Shown: positions 33,922 through 43,390, numbered from the stretch's first letter. The stretch: DNA of 64,000 nucleotides from Maritalea mediterranea (GCF_021568695.1 NZ_JAKGTI010000003.1:80943-144942), one strand, 5' to 3'. Notes: generated by a model from the letters alone, not told the origin. Translations and numbers: made by a program.

Positions 33922-36576
33922 CTAGTACGCGCCGTGACAATGTTTGTATTTTTTGCCGGAGCCACAGGGACATGGATCATTGCGGCGCACTTTGCCCCAA
34001 TTTTCCATATTCAGGTCGCTGTCCTCACCCACTTCATTCCGGCCCGTTTGCGGATTGATGTGGCTTTCCTGCATTCTCGGCATTTCAGGCTCTTGTGGCT
34101 GTTGAATCTGCACATGACTGATCTGGGTAACCACCAGTTCGCGCAATCGATCCAAAAGGCCTTGGAACAGTTCGTATGCTTCCTGCTTATATTCGTTCAG
34201 CGGATCGCGCTGGGCGATGGCACGCCAGCCGACCACTTTGGACAAATGGTCGAGGGTGACCAAATGTTCACGCCATAAGCCATCCAAAGATTGCAGCAAA
34301 ATCTGCTTTTCAATCTGGCGCATAATATTCGGTGTATATTGCGCGGCTTTGGCGGCGGCTACTTCATCGGCGGCTTTGGTGAGGCGTGCGGTGACTTCGG
34401 TCACATCAATGCCTTCTTCTTCCGCCCATTTTTCCGTATGCACGTCCACATTGAGATAGGTTTTGGCCGCTTCGTTCAGCCCTTCAGTATTCCACTGTTC
34501 GGGATAAGCCCGCTCGGGCACAAAGCGCTGGATAATGTCCTCCACCACATCGTGGCGCATTTCGGTGATGGTTTCGTTGACATTGTCATCGTCCATCAAT
34601 TCAAGGCGCTGCTCAAAGATCACCTTACGCTGATCATTCATCACATCGTCATATTTGAGGATGTTTTTCCGAATGTCGAAATTGCGCGCTTCCACTTTGG
34701 ATTGGGAGCGCTCCAAGGCGCTGGTGACCCAAGGGTGCGAAATGGCTTCACCATCTTCCAGCCCCAGTTTGGTCAGCATAGATTCCATGCGCTCCGGCGC
34801 AAAAATCCGCATCAGATCGTCTTGCAGCGACAAATAGAATTTGGAGCGACCCGGGTCACCCTGACGGCCGGAACGACCACGCAGCTGATTGTCGATGCGA
34901 CGGGATTCGTGCCGCTCGGTGCCGATCACATAAAGCCCGCCTGCGGCGAGGGCTTTTTGCTTGTTCTCTTCGATTTCAGCTTTAATGGCCTCAATCTTTT
35001 TCTCGCGCTCTTCGCCTTCAAGACCATCACATTCCAGGTCGACACGCATTTCGAGATTGCCGCCGAGCTGAATGTCGGTACCGCGACCCGCCATATTGGT
35101 GGCGATGGTGACGGCGCCGGGCATGCCGGCATTGCCGATAATATGAGCTTCTTGTTCGTGGTGGCGCGCATTGAGGACCTTGATGTCCTTGACGCCTTCT
35201 TTTTGCAACAGGTTGGCCAGAATCTCTGATTTTTCAATCGATGTTGTGCCCACCAGCACCGGCTGACCTTTTTGCTGGCATTCGGCCACCTCTTTGGCGA
35301 TGGCTTGATATTTTTCTTCCTGGGTGCGGTAAACTTCGTCTTGCTCATCAATACGCGATACTTCGCGGTTGGTGGGCACGGTCACCACGCTCAGCTTATA
35401 AATATCTGCAAATTCTTCGGCTTCAGTGGAGGCGGTGCCGGTCATGCCCGCCAACTTGTCGTAAAGCCGGAAATAGTTTTGGAAGGTGATGGAGGCCAGG
35501 GTTTGGTTCTCGGGCTGAATTTCAGCGCCTTCTTTGGCCTCAAGCGCCTGATGCAGGCCTTCAGAGAAGCGGCGGCCCGGCATCATACGGCCGGTAAATT
35601 CGTCGATAATCACCACTTCATTGTTGCGCACAATATAGTCTTTGTCGCGGGTGAACAATTTATGGGCGCGCAGGGCGGAATTGAGGTGGTGAACGATCGA
35701 GACGTTTTCTGTGTCGTAAAGGCCCTCGCCTTTGATCAGCTCTTCCTTGCGCAGCACCTCTTCCATTTTTTCGATGCCCTTATCGGTGAAGGTGGCGGAG
35801 CGCTGCTTTTCGTCCAGCTCATAATCACCTTCTTCCACCAATGGGATCAGCGCGTTGATCTTGATGTAAAGGTCTGAGCGGTCCTCTGACGGGCCGGAAA
35901 TGATCAGCGGCGTCCGCGCCTCATCGATCAAGATGCTGTCCACCTCGTCGACGATCGCGAAATTGTGACCACGCTGGACCATCTGTTCGCGCGAATATTT
36001 CATATTGTCGCGCAGATAATCAAAGCCGAACTCGTTGTTGGTGCCATAAGTCACGTCAGCCTGATAGGCGGCGCGGCGCTGATCTTCTGAAATGCCATGA
36101 ATGATGACGCCGGTGGTGAGCCCCAAGAAGCCATAGACCTGGCCCATCCATTCCGCGTCACGCTTGGCCAGATAGTCGTTCACTGTGACCACGTGTACGC
36201 CTTTGCTGGCCAGCGCGTTCAAATAAACGGCCAGCGTGGCCACCAAGGTTTTACCCTCACCGGTCCGCATTTCGGCAATGGCATTGTCGTTCAAGACCAT
36301 GCCGCCGATCAGCTGCACATCATAGTGGCGCTGACCCAGCGTGCGTTTGGCCGCTTCACGCACAGTGGCGAATGCTGGAACCAAAAGCTCTTTTAAGGTT
36401 TTACCCTCTTGAAATTCACGTTTGAATTGCTCTGTTTTCGCGCGCAGTTCGTCGTCGCTCAGCGCAGCGATTTCGGGTTCCATTGCGTTGATCTGGTCGA
36501 CCAGCGGGCGATATTTCTTGATTTGCCGGTCGTTCGCGGAACCAAAAATTTTTTTAGCCAGTGCAGCTAATGCCAT
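33922..36576 (-). CDS. secA: Preprotein translocase ATPase SecA
   Basis: Motor of the general protein export pathway; 884 residues, full length. Walker [21 protein letters not shown] lies near residue 100, with [12 protein letters not shown], the DEAD-type [20 protein letters not shown], and [20 protein letters not shown] in the second nucleotide domain, then [14 protein letters not shown] and [20 protein letters not shown]. The C-terminus ends in the SecB/zinc-binding motif [18 protein letters not shown]. It is divergent from the parvulin gene across 231 bp. Confidence 0.98.
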   Translation of the reverse strand: MALAALAKKIFGSANDRQIKKYRPLVDQINAMEPEIAALSDDELRAKTEQFKREFQEGKTLKELLVPAFATVREAAKRTLGQRHYDVQLIGGMVLNDNAIAEMRTGEGKTLVATLAVYLNALASKGVHVVTVNDYLAKRDAEWMGQVYGFLGLTTGVIIHGISEDQRRAAYQADVTYGTNNEFGFDYLRDNMKYSREQMVQRGHNFAIVDEVDSILIDEARTPLIISGPSEDRSDLYIKINALIPLVEEGDYELDEKQRSATFTDKGIEKMEEVLRKEELIKGEGLYDTENVSIVHHLNSALRAHKLFTRDKDYIVRNNEVVIIDEFTGRMMPGRRFSEGLHQALEAKEGAEIQPENQTLASITFQNYFRLYDKLAGMTGTASTEAEEFADIYKLSVVTVPTNREVSRIDEQDEVYRTQEEKYQAIAKEVAECQQKGQPVLVGTTSIEKSEILANLLQKEGVKDIKVLNARHHEQEAHIIGNAGMPGAVTIATNMAGRGTDIQLGGNLEMRVDLECDGLEGEEREKKIEAIKAEIEENKQKALAAGGLYVIGTERHESRRIDNQLRGRSGRQGDPGRSKFYLSLQDDLMRIFAPERMESMLTKLGLEDGEAISHPWVTSALERSQSKVEARNFDIRKNILKYDDVMNDQRKVIFEQRLELMDDDNVNETITEMRHDVVEDIIQRFVPERAYPEQWNTEGLNEAAKTYLNVDVHTEKWAEEEGIDVTEVTARLTKAADEVAAAKAAQYTPNIMRQIEKQILLQSLDGLWREHLVTLDHLSKVVGWRAIAQRDPLNEYKQEAYELFQGLLDRLRELVVTQISHVQIQQPQEPEMPRMQESHINPQTGRNEVGEDSDLNMENWGKVRRNDPCPCGSGKKYKHCHGAY

Positions 36577-36807
36577 GACAAATGTCCTTATTGATGCCTT
36601 AAATCGGGTTTTAGCCCTATAAGGCGACAGGAATGTGTTCGTTTTTAAAATGCCGCACGATCAAATGCCACATTTGGCCACTAAAAAGCGGCGTTGGGAG
36701 ATGTAGTGATGGCAAAGTGTCTTGTCAACGCTTCACAAATCACGCAAACCTCACGGCGAAACGCTTGTGACGGGTAAAATTGTCATACCAAGGAAAAGGA
36801 ACGTCTT

Positions 36808-37668
36808 ATGACCGGAATGAAAAACCAACTCAAAAACTTTGCCTCAGCACTGGTCCTGGGAGGGTTTGTTGCCGTTGGTCCGGTCTTGGCTGTGTCCCAA
36901 GTCACGGCACAGGAAGCCACACAGGAGCAGCCACAATTTGATCCGGATAAAGTGGTGGCTAAGGTCGGCAACGAAACCATCACTGAACGTGATCTGATCT
37001 ATGCGCTGGAAGATTTGGGCGAAGACATCACCCAAGTGCCACTGCAGCAGCGCCGTCAGTTTTTGGTGCAGATGCTGGTGGATATGAAAGTGATGGCCCA
37101 ACTGGCGCGCGAAAAGGGCATGGCTGACAGTGAAGTGTTTGAGCGCCGCAAAGCCTATCTTGAAGACCGCGCGTTGCGCCGGGCCTATCTTGAGGAAGAT
37201 GTGGCGGCCAGCATCTCAGAAGAAGAGATCAAGGCTGAGTATGATGCCATTTTCGAAGATTTCCAAGGCAATGAACAATTGCGCGCCCGGCACATTTTGG
37301 TGGAGACCGAAGACGCTGCCCAAGCCATTGTGGATGAGTTGAATGGTGGCGCCGACTTTGCTGAATTGGCAAAAGAAAAATCTACCGGCCCAAGCGGCGC
37401 GCAGGGTGGCGATCTTGGCTATTTCAGCCAGGGCGATATGGTGCCTGAATTCTTCAACGCGGCCAACGCGCTGGAAACCGGCAATATTTCCGGCCCAGTG
37501 CAGTCTCAATTTGGCTGGCATGTGATCAAGCTGGAAGACCGCAAAGCAGCTGAGCCGCCTGCATTTGAACAGGTGCGGCCACAGGTGCGCCAGCGGGTTC
37601 TGGCCAAGAAGATTGAAGAGATCGTGGCCAAGCAAAAAGCTGAAACCACTGTCGAAATTATGGAATAG
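36808..37668 (+). CDS. Periplasmic parvulin-type peptidyl-prolyl isomerase
   Basis: A 286-residue protein with an N-terminal signal peptide (NFASALVLGGFVAVGPVLAV, cleavage near VTAQEA). A SurA-like N-terminal helical region precedes the parvulin domain (about 150-245): RARHILVETEDAAQAIVDEL, AKEKSTGPSGAQGGDLGYFS and QSQFGWHVIKLEDRKAAEPP. It assists folding of exported proteins, which fits its place divergent from secA. ATG at 36808 follows AAGGAA; an internal ATG at 36817 is possible. argJ begins 10 bp later, so an operon is likely. Confidence 0.92.
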   Translation: MTGMKNQLKNFASALVLGGFVAVGPVLAVSQVTAQEATQEQPQFDPDKVVAKVGNETITERDLIYALEDLGEDITQVPLQQRRQFLVQMLVDMKVMAQLAREKGMADSEVFERRKAYLEDRALRRAYLEEDVAASISEEEIKAEYDAIFEDFQGNEQLRARHILVETEDAAQAIVDELNGGADFAELAKEKSTGPSGAQGGDLGYFSQGDMVPEFFNAANALETGNISGPVQSQFGWHVIKLEDRKAAEPPAFEQVRPQVRQRVLAKKIEEIVAKQKAETTVEIME

Positions 37669-37678
37669 GACCCTATAG

Positions 37679-38908
37679 ATGGAGCTGGACATCTCGCCCT
37701 TGGCGCCCGCCCAATTTGCTGAACTGAATCCGGTGGCCGGGGTGGACTTATTCACCGCCCCCATCGGCAATGGCTATAAAGGCCGCAATAATTTGTTGCT
37801 CGCCAAATTGTGTGAAGGCACCAAAGTGGCTGGGGTGTTCACCACATCCAAATGTGCGTCGGCGCCTATTGATTGGTGCAAAGCACATATCGCAAACGGC
37901 ACGGCCCGCGGCCTTTTGGTCAATGCGGGCAATGCCAATGCTTTTGTGGGGCAAGTCGGGGCTGAAACGGTGGAGCAGACCGCCCAGGCCGCAGCCGCCT
38001 TCATTGGGTGCACCCCGCAAGATATCTTTGTGTCATCGACCGGAGTGATCGGGGAGCCATTGGATCCGGCACCAATGATGGATGCCATCGGCCAACTGAC
38101 CGAAGATCATCTGGGCGATTATGAAGCGGCGGCCAATGCCATTCGCACCACCGATACTTATGCCAAAGGCGCGGGGGCGGTGCTCGATCTGGATGGAGTT
38201 GAGATCAATATTTCCGGCATAGCCAAGGGGTCAGGCATGATTGCCCCCAATATGGCGACAATGCTGGCCTATGTGTTCACCGATGCGCCGGTGTCTGCAG
38301 AAGTTTTGGACCAACTGCTTAAGCCCGCCAACCAGTCTAGCTTTAATGCCATTACCGTGGATAGTGATACGTCCACTTCCGATTGCTGCCTGCTGTTTGC
38401 CACGGGCCAGGCGGATATCGAGCCGATTACGGATATTAACGATCCGCGCTGTGCGCTGCTGGCGGAAGCGCTAAACGCGGTGCTGCATGATCTCGCCTTG
38501 CAGATTGTGTGCGACGGGGAAGGGGCGCAAAAGCTGATCACCGTCAAGGTCGAGGGTGCGGTCTCGGATGAAAGCGCCGATGTTATTGCCCGCTCAATTG
38601 CCAATTCGCCTTTGGTGAAAACCGCCGTGGCGGGGGAAGATGCCAATTGGGGCCGCGTGGTGATGGCGGTGGGCAAGGCTGGTGAGCCGGCGGACCGCGA
38701 CAAGCTGCAAATTCGGTTCGGTGATCTGTTATTGACAGAACAGGGGCGACGCTCTCCTCATTACAAAGAGGAAGAGGCCAGCGCCTATATGCAGAATGAT
38801 CAGATCGAGATTGGCGTCGATCTGGGCTTGGGTGACGGCACTGCAACCATCTATACCTGTGATCTGACCCATGGATATATCAGCATTAATGGTGATTATC
38901 GCAGTTAG
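37679..38908 (+). CDS. argJ: Bifunctional ornithine acetyltransferase/N-acetylglutamate synthase
   Basis: Arginine biosynthesis: transfers acetyl from N-acetylornithine to glutamate. The 409-residue precursor self-cleaves before the nucleophilic Thr in KGSGMIAPNMATMLAYVFTD. Other hallmarks are GVFTTSKCASAPIDWCK, LLVNAGNANAFVGQ, FNAITVDSDTSTSDCCLLFA and the C-terminal TIYTCDLTHGYISINGDYRS. It sits 10 bp after the parvulin gene and 18 bp before the Nudix gene. Confidence 0.97.
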   Translation: MELDISPLAPAQFAELNPVAGVDLFTAPIGNGYKGRNNLLLAKLCEGTKVAGVFTTSKCASAPIDWCKAHIANGTARGLLVNAGNANAFVGQVGAETVEQTAQAAAAFIGCTPQDIFVSSTGVIGEPLDPAPMMDAIGQLTEDHLGDYEAAANAIRTTDTYAKGAGAVLDLDGVEINISGIAKGSGMIAPNMATMLAYVFTDAPVSAEVLDQLLKPANQSSFNAITVDSDTSTSDCCLLFATGQADIEPITDINDPRCALLAEALNAVLHDLALQIVCDGEGAQKLITVKVEGAVSDESADVIARSIANSPLVKTAVAGEDANWGRVVMAVGKAGEPADRDKLQIRFGDLLLTEQGRRSPHYKEEEASAYMQNDQIEIGVDLGLGDGTATIYTCDLTHGYISINGDYRS

Positions 38909-38926
38909 GGGTGAAGGATCATCGGT

Positions 38927-39337
38927 ATGCATAGCGAAAAGAGTATGTTGTTTGTTGTGGCTTGCGCGCTGATTGATGCTGACCGGCGCGTTTTAATTGC
39001 GCAGCGTCCAGCGGATAAAAATATGGGCGGGCTGTGGGAGTTTCCCGGCGGCAAGCTTGAGGCGGGAGAGAGCCCCGAACAAGCACTGATTCGGGAGTTG
39101 CGTGAGGAATTGGCGATTGACACGCAGGAAGCGTGTCTGGCCCCACTGACCTTTGCCTCCTTTTCTTATGAAAATTTTCACCTTCTGATGCCACTTTATG
39201 TGTGTCGGAAATGGCAGGGCACGCCTCAAGCGCTGGAACATCAAGCGCTTAAATGGGTGCGACCGCAAAAATTGCGCGACTATGCAATGCCGCCGGCGGA
39301 TGAGCCATTGATCGCCCATCTGTGCGATCTGTTATAG
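38927..39337 (+). CDS. mutT: Nudix hydrolase, MutT-type 8-oxo-dGTP diphosphatase
   Basis: A 136-residue protein with a canonical Nudix box: GGKLEAGESPEQALIRELRE followed by EL. The preceding RPADKNMGGLWEFPG and the C-terminal KWVRPQKLRDYAMPPADEPL match the MutT group, which sanitises oxidised guanine nucleotides. The substrate is inferred from family only. It lies 18 bp after argJ, probably in the same operon. Confidence 0.88.
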   Translation: MHSEKSMLFVVACALIDADRRVLIAQRPADKNMGGLWEFPGGKLEAGESPEQALIRELREELAIDTQEACLAPLTFASFSYENFHLLMPLYVCRKWQGTPQALEHQALKWVRPQKLRDYAMPPADEPLIAHLCDLL

Positions 39338-39355
39338 CGTGTTAGGGGGCATGAT

Positions 39356-39532
39356 ATGGACACCATCAAGGAATTTCTGACCGATGAAAGCGGCGCCACA
39401 GCGATCGAATATGCCTTGATTGGCAGTCTGGTGTCCGTGGCGATTATTCTTGGGGTTTCCGCACTTTCAGGCAACCTTGAAGCGGTGTTCAACGCTGTAG
39501 CAACGGCCTTTTCTGACGCGATGAGCGGCTAA
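39356..39532 (+). CDS. Flp/Fap-type pilin
   Basis: A 58-residue type IVb pilin-like protein. The N-terminal MDTIKEFLTDESGATAIEYA carries the prepilin motif (G followed by ATAIEYALIG, processing after ESG) and the hydrophobic helix follows (LIGSLVSVAIILGVSALSG). It is short enough to be missed by length cut-offs. AGGGGGC precedes the start. No tad/cpa assembly gene is nearby, so it is an orphan gene at the end of the parvulin-argJ-mutT run. Confidence 0.9.
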   Translation: MDTIKEFLTDESGATAIEYALIGSLVSVAIILGVSALSGNLEAVFNAVATAFSDAMSG

Positions 39533-39542
39533 ACGATTAACG

Positions 39543-40439
39543 TCAGTTCTTTTCTGACTTGTCGCCCAACACATCCTTGAGGCTTTTGCTCGCACTGCCC
39601 GGGCGCATGGGCTTTTGCTGGCATTCGTGGGGTGTCCAACCCATCAGCCATAAAAGATCCAGTGTCGCGCGGCAGCGGCCATCTTCATCGGTAAACTGGT
39701 CTGCGTAATTCTCTACCACTTTCGCCAACAGGCTGCGGGTGACAAAGCTCTTCGGGCGCTCGAGCAGCGGATTTGACGCGCCGAACCGGCGCAACTCTTC
39801 CATGAGAGCGATGGGGTGGCTGTACCGCACCACATGATGCTCAAGATCACTGACCGGTAACGCAAAGCCCCCGCGCTGCAGCAGGGCGCCGCCATCGCGA
39901 ATATCGATAAAGGGGGCCACGCGGGCGTAGGCGCCGCCGGAATAGGCCACATCGGCATTGAGCCAGGCCTGGCGCAGTTCGGTGAGGCTATCGCCCCCCA
40001 AAGTGGCCACCACGCACAGCCCATCAGGCTTGAGATGCCGTTGCGCCTGGGCGAAAAAGCCGGGCACATCATCGAGCATTTGCAGATCGGCCAGTGACAC
40101 GATCAAATCATAATCGTTGCAGGGCAGGGTGAGGTGGTTCGGGTCATAGACCGTTGCCTCGCCCGCCTTTTCGAGCGGTAGGGTTAAAGCATGATCAAAC
40201 GGGACGGGCCCCTCTGCGGTGTGGACATCTTTGGCAAAAAAATCCGGATGCGGGGCCAGCAGTAGCGCTTTTTCAAACGTGCGGGTGATGGTGCTGAGCC
40301 GGTCTTTTAGATCGGCGATCATCAAATCGGCGATAAAATTGTCCGGCCCCTCGGCGGTTTGAAAAATGCTGGCCTTGCCCAGCCGTTTTGCAATAAGCTC
40401 CCGATCAAACAATTTTTTAACTTGATTTTTTTGCGTCAT
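39543..40439 (-). CDS. Methyltransferase-domain protein (NDUFAF5/BioC-like)
   Basis: A 298-residue protein resembling the alphaproteobacterial SAM-methyltransferase group that includes NDUFAF5: the start VKKLFDRELIAKRLGKASIF, FADLMIADLKDRL-like sequence, and the core DYDLIVSLADLQMLDDVPGF followed by HLKPDGLCVVATLGGDSLTE. The usual GxGxG of motif I is not evident (ALLLAPHPDFFAKD instead), as in some NDUFAF5 relatives. It starts head to head with comF, 12 bp apart. Confidence 0.8.
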   Translation of the reverse strand: MTQKNQVKKLFDRELIAKRLGKASIFQTAEGPDNFIADLMIADLKDRLSTITRTFEKALLLAPHPDFFAKDVHTAEGPVPFDHALTLPLEKAGEATVYDPNHLTLPCNDYDLIVSLADLQMLDDVPGFFAQAQRHLKPDGLCVVATLGGDSLTELRQAWLNADVAYSGGAYARVAPFIDIRDGGALLQRGGFALPVSDLEHHVVRYSHPIALMEELRRFGASNPLLERPKSFVTRSLLAKVVENYADQFTDEDGRCRATLDLLWLMGWTPHECQQKPMRPGSASKSLKDVLGDKSEKN

Positions 40440-40451
40440 TGGAAGCCTTTC

Positions 40452-41240
40452 ATGTCAGGGCGTCAGACCGAAAACGGCATCATGCACAACGTGCCTGCCT
40501 CGAACTTCAGGGCAATGGCCGCGTGGCCGCGTGCCTTGTTGGATAGGGTTTTTCCGCCGGTGTGTCTAGCCTGCGACGCACCGATTTCTGACAATCAGCA
40601 TTTGTGCGGCCCCTGCTGGGCGCAATTGTCGCCAATCACCCGGCCCCATTGCCCCGTCTTGGGCTTGCCCTTCGCCATGGATTTGGGGCCGGGAGCGAAA
40701 AGTGCCGAAGCGTTGGCGCATCCGCCGGCCTTTGACCGGGCGCGCTATGCGGTACGGTTTAACGACAAGGCACGTGAAATTGTCCATCATTTGAAATATC
40801 GTGATCGTCACGATATGGCGCGGTTCTGCGCCCGGATGATGGCGCAGGCCGCACCTGAATTTTGGCAGGAGCCGGGCGTGATTGTGCCGGTGCCGCTGCA
40901 TTGGCGGCGGCAATTGGCGCGACGCTATAATCAATCGGGGCTGTTGGCAACGGCGCTGGGGCGCGAAACGGGCCTGCCCGTGGCGACGCAGTTGGTGAAA
41001 CGGATCAGGCCCACGCGACAGCAAGTGGGGCTTTCAGCGCGTGCGCGCGCCAAAAATGTACGTGGCGCTTTCGCGGTTAATGAGCCGCTGCTGGCGACGC
41101 GTGAAAGCGACCGAATTATCTTGGTGGATGATGTGATGACAACGGGAGCCACCATCACAGCCCTAGCCAAATTGCTTCGTTCCCATTATATCAGTCGGGT
41201 TGATGTTATTTGTTTTGCGCGGGTGACCTCCCAACCCTGA
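40452..41240 (+). CDS. ComF-family phosphoribosyltransferase-like protein
   Basis: A protein of about 262 residues. The N-terminal zinc-ribbon-like part has CLACDAPIS and LCGPCWAQL. The C-terminal phosphoribosyltransferase domain includes VPVPLHWRRQLARRYNQSGL, RIRPTRQQVGLSARARAKNV and the PRPP loop RIILVDDVMTTGATITALAK. The family is linked to DNA uptake or unknown nucleotide metabolism. ATG at 40452 has GGAAG 6 nt upstream; ATG at 40515 is an alternative and would widen the gap to the divergent gene. Confidence 0.87.
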   Translation: MSGRQTENGIMHNVPASNFRAMAAWPRALLDRVFPPVCLACDAPISDNQHLCGPCWAQLSPITRPHCPVLGLPFAMDLGPGAKSAEALAHPPAFDRARYAVRFNDKAREIVHHLKYRDRHDMARFCARMMAQAAPEFWQEPGVIVPVPLHWRRQLARRYNQSGLLATALGRETGLPVATQLVKRIRPTRQQVGLSARARAKNVRGAFAVNEPLLATRESDRIILVDDVMTTGATITALAKLLRSHYISRVDVICFARVTSQP

Positions 41241-41271
41241 GAAGCGCAACCCAACATATGAGAAGTGATAT

Positions 41272-41541
41272 ATGCCTAAGATTGAGCTTTATACAACGCC
41301 AACATGTCCCTATTGTCTGGCCGCAAAAGCGCTGCTGAACAAGAAGGGCGCCAGCTTCACCGAGATCACCGTGGTGGGGCATCCGCAAGAGCGGGAAAAA
41401 ATGATCCAGCGGGCCAATGGCAAACAAACGGTGCCGCAGATCTTTATTGATGATTACCATGTGGGCGGCTTTGACGAGCTTTCCGCCATGGATCGCGCAG
41501 GCAAGCTGGATCCATTGTTGGAGGATCGCGCTGCCTCCTAG
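41272..41541 (+). CDS. grxC: Glutaredoxin 3
   Basis: A small dithiol oxidoreductase of 89 residues using glutathione. The active site is TPTCPYCLAAKALL, and the glutathione-binding TVPQIFIDDYHVGGFDELSA follows. It is 31 bp downstream of comF and 25 bp before the nitrilase gene, a gene order I recall from related genomes (comF-grxC-nit-DUF1178). Confidence 0.96.
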   Translation: MPKIELYTTPTCPYCLAAKALLNKKGASFTEITVVGHPQEREKMIQRANGKQTVPQIFIDDYHVGGFDELSAMDRAGKLDPLLEDRAAS

Positions 41542-41566
41542 GGTCAAAACTCAATGAGGTGAACCC

Positions 41567-42400
41567 ATGAAAATTGCCGCGCTGCAAATGTGCAGCTCCA
41601 TGCAGGTGAACGAGAATGTTGACGCGATTGCGATGGCGGCCCAAGCTGCTGCGTCGCAAGGGGTAAGCTATTTGCAGACCCCGGAAATGTCGGTGATGTT
41701 TGCCGAGAAGCGCACCCAGCTTGACGAGTGGGCGACAGATGAAAATATTGAGCATACGCTGAAGGCGCTCGCCGATATTGCCCGCAACAATGCGCTTTAT
41801 CTGCATATTGGCTCCATGGCGGTGCCCTCGGGTGATGGGCGGCTTTATAACCGCGCTTTTTTGTTTTCGCCCAATGGCGAGTTGATCACCACATACGATA
41901 AGATCCATTTGTTCGATGCCGATGTGGAAGGGGATGCGCCCTACCGCGAGAGCGATAATTATCGCCCCGGGGAAGAGGCGATTGTGACCCCTGTGGGGGA
42001 CCTTAATCTGGGGCTCTCTATTTGCTATGATGTGCGCTTTGCCCATCTTTATGCGGCCCTGCGAGAAGCTGAGGCGAATGTGATGGCCGTGCCCGCAGCC
42101 TTCACGGTGCCGACGGGCGAGGCCCATTGGCATTGTTTGCTGCGCGCCCGGGCGATTGAGACGGGTAGTTTTGTGGTGGCGGCCGCGCAGGGTGGGACGC
42201 ATGAAAATGGTCGTCACACCTATGGCCATTCATTAATTATTGATCCTTGGGGGCGGATTTTGGCGGAAAAAGCCGGCAATGAGCCGGGTTTGATCATTGC
42301 GCCGTTGGATTTAGACCTTATAAAAGAGGCCCGGATGCGGTTGCCAACACTTGCCAACCGCCGTGAATTTTCGTTAAGCGTTAACCGACATATGTCATAA
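41567..42400 (+). CDS. Carbon-nitrogen hydrolase (nitrilase superfamily, Nit1-like)
   Basis: A 277-residue amidase-fold enzyme. The catalytic triad is visible: Glu in LQTPEMSVMF, Lys in TTYDKIHLFDAD, Cys in LGLSICYDVRFAHLY. Flanking sequence (RARAIETGSFVVAAAQGGTH, HSLIIDPWGRILAEKAGNEP) matches the Nit1/NitFhit branch, whose members hydrolyse deaminated glutathione; that activity is inferred and agrees with the neighbouring glutaredoxin. Confidence 0.92.
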   Translation: MKIAALQMCSSMQVNENVDAIAMAAQAAASQGVSYLQTPEMSVMFAEKRTQLDEWATDENIEHTLKALADIARNNALYLHIGSMAVPSGDGRLYNRAFLFSPNGELITTYDKIHLFDADVEGDAPYRESDNYRPGEEAIVTPVGDLNLGLSICYDVRFAHLYAALREAEANVMAVPAAFTVPTGEAHWHCLLRARAIETGSFVVAAAQGGTHENGRHTYGHSLIIDPWGRILAEKAGNEPGLIIAPLDLDLIKEARMRLPTLANRREFSLSVNRHMS

Positions 42401-42434
42401 TCAAGATGTGTTGTTCATTTGAAGGGTGATCTTC

Positions 42435-42887
42435 GTGATTCAGTATTCGCTCATTTGCGAGAATGATCATAAATTTGAAGCATGGTTTAAAAATGCGGGC
42501 GCCTATGATGCGCAGGCGCAGCAAGGCGTGTTGGAATGCCCGCTTTGCGGCACCCGTGAGGTCAACAAGGCCCTTATGGCGCCAGCCGTGGGCAAGAAGT
42601 CCAATCAGCAGACCGACGCCCCTGCGCCGCAAAAAACCATGGCCCTTTCTGCCGGACATCCGGAGCAGCAAGAAGTGCGCGAAGCTTTGCGCCGCCTGCG
42701 GGCGAAAGTGGAGAGCGAAGCCGAATATGTGGGTGACCGGTTTGCCGAAGAAGCCCGCAAAATGGCCGAAGATGCTGACCAGCAACGCGGTATATATGGC
42801 GAAGCCACCGCAGAAGAAGTGACCTCATTGATTGAAGATGAGATCGACTTTATGCCCCTGCCACGTCTGCCTGAAGAGCATAATTAG
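42435..42887 (+). CDS. DUF1178 family protein
   Basis: A 150-residue protein of unknown function. The N-terminal IQYSLICENDHKFEAWFKNA and the CPLCGTREVNKALMAPAV following it (CxxC, probably a zinc ribbon) are diagnostic. The C-terminal half is helical and acidic (REALRRLRAKVESEAEYVGD). GTG at 42435 is chosen: GAAGGG lies 8 nt upstream and homologues begin at this point. It is the last gene of the comF-grxC-nit run. Confidence 0.85.
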   Translation: MIQYSLICENDHKFEAWFKNAGAYDAQAQQGVLECPLCGTREVNKALMAPAVGKKSNQQTDAPAPQKTMALSAGHPEQQEVREALRRLRAKVESEAEYVGDRFAEEARKMAEDADQQRGIYGEATAEEVTSLIEDEIDFMPLPRLPEEHN

Positions 42888-42950
42888 GGCGCCTCTTTTC
42901 TTGCCGCCACCGGCCACACTTTTGTAGCGCTCACGCCGCGCAGGCTGGCG

Positions 42951-42970
42951 CCCGTCCCCGGCACCCCCGC
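42951..42970. repeat. GC-rich repeat, split copy (core only)
   Basis: Matches the 3' 20 nt of the 42-nt units at 42981, 43178 and 43228. The matching 5' half (TGCCGCCACCGG) lies at 42902-42913, so this copy seems interrupted by about 37 nt. Confidence 0.7.
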
Positions 42971-42980
42971 CATTGTTACG

Positions 42981-43022
42981 TGCTGCCACCGCTCGCTTCG
43001 CTCCCGTCCCCGACACCCCCGG
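42981..43022. repeat. 42-nt GC-rich repeat, copy 1
   Basis: Begins TGCTGCCACCGCTCGCTTCG and ends CCCGACACCCCCGG. It aligns without gaps to the copies at 43178-43219 and 43228-43269. No reading frame explains it. Confidence 0.8.
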
Positions 43023-43177
43023 CCGATGGGGGCCATTCACTAATGCTGTGCTAGAAAGGGAAAAGAGTGGACGAGCAGCGCGAGGACCTCGGCGCACTTT
43101 TGCGCCGCGCCCGCGCAGGTTAGGTGCTGCAAGCACCGCTCAACCGTGAGCGAAAAGGACACCGCCCCGTTAGTACG

Positions 43178-43219
43178 TGCCGCCATCGGTCGCTGCGCTC
43201 CCGTCCCCGGCACCCCCGG
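43178..43219. repeat. 42-nt GC-rich repeat, copy 2
   Basis: Begins TGCCGCCATCGGTCGCTGCG and ends CCCCGGCACCCCCGG. Copy 3 starts exactly 50 bp later, leaving an 8-bp spacer. Confidence 0.8.
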
Positions 43220-43227
43220 CTCATTTT

Positions 43228-43269
43228 TGCCGCCACCGGACACTGCGTGTCCGTTCCCGGCACCCCCGC
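43228..43269. repeat. 42-nt GC-rich repeat, copy 3
   Basis: Begins TGCCGCCACCGGACACTGCG and ends CCCGGCACCCCCGC. The spacers around the copies are not conserved, which argues against a CRISPR-type array. Confidence 0.8.
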
Positions 43270-43323
43270 CTGTGGGTGCCCCGCATTTCCGTTGTGCAGG
43301 GCATCTCCACGCCCTCTTACGTC

Positions 43324-43346
43324 ATTACCGGACTTGATCCGGTAAT
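43324..43346. repeat. Short palindromic repeat, CTTGA loop (copy 1)
   Basis: ATTACCGGA (43324-43332), loop CTTGA, TCCGGTAAT (43338-43346): a perfect 9-bp stem. Related elements lie at 44802, 44940, 45052 and 45095. Confidence 0.8.
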
Positions 43347-43390
43347 CCATGTAGCGGTGGTGTGTGGCGCGGCAACACTGTCCTATCTCC

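Larger units (their letters stand above)
42888..43390. other. Repeat-rich intergenic region
   Basis: Apart from the 42-nt repeats and the palindrome at 43324-43346, this 503-bp stretch shows a 7-bp hairpin CGGCGCA/TGCGCCG (43090-43107) and no convincing gene. It interrupts an otherwise conserved housekeeping gene order together with the MFS gene. Confidence 0.7.

Noticed and set aside
34291..35229. Plus-strand open frame opposite secA
   Set aside because: It is fully inside secA on the opposite strand and lacks a ribosome-binding site.
42981..43269. Possible CRISPR array
   Set aside because: Only three full 42-nt copies, with spacers of 155 and 8 bp, and no cas gene in the window.
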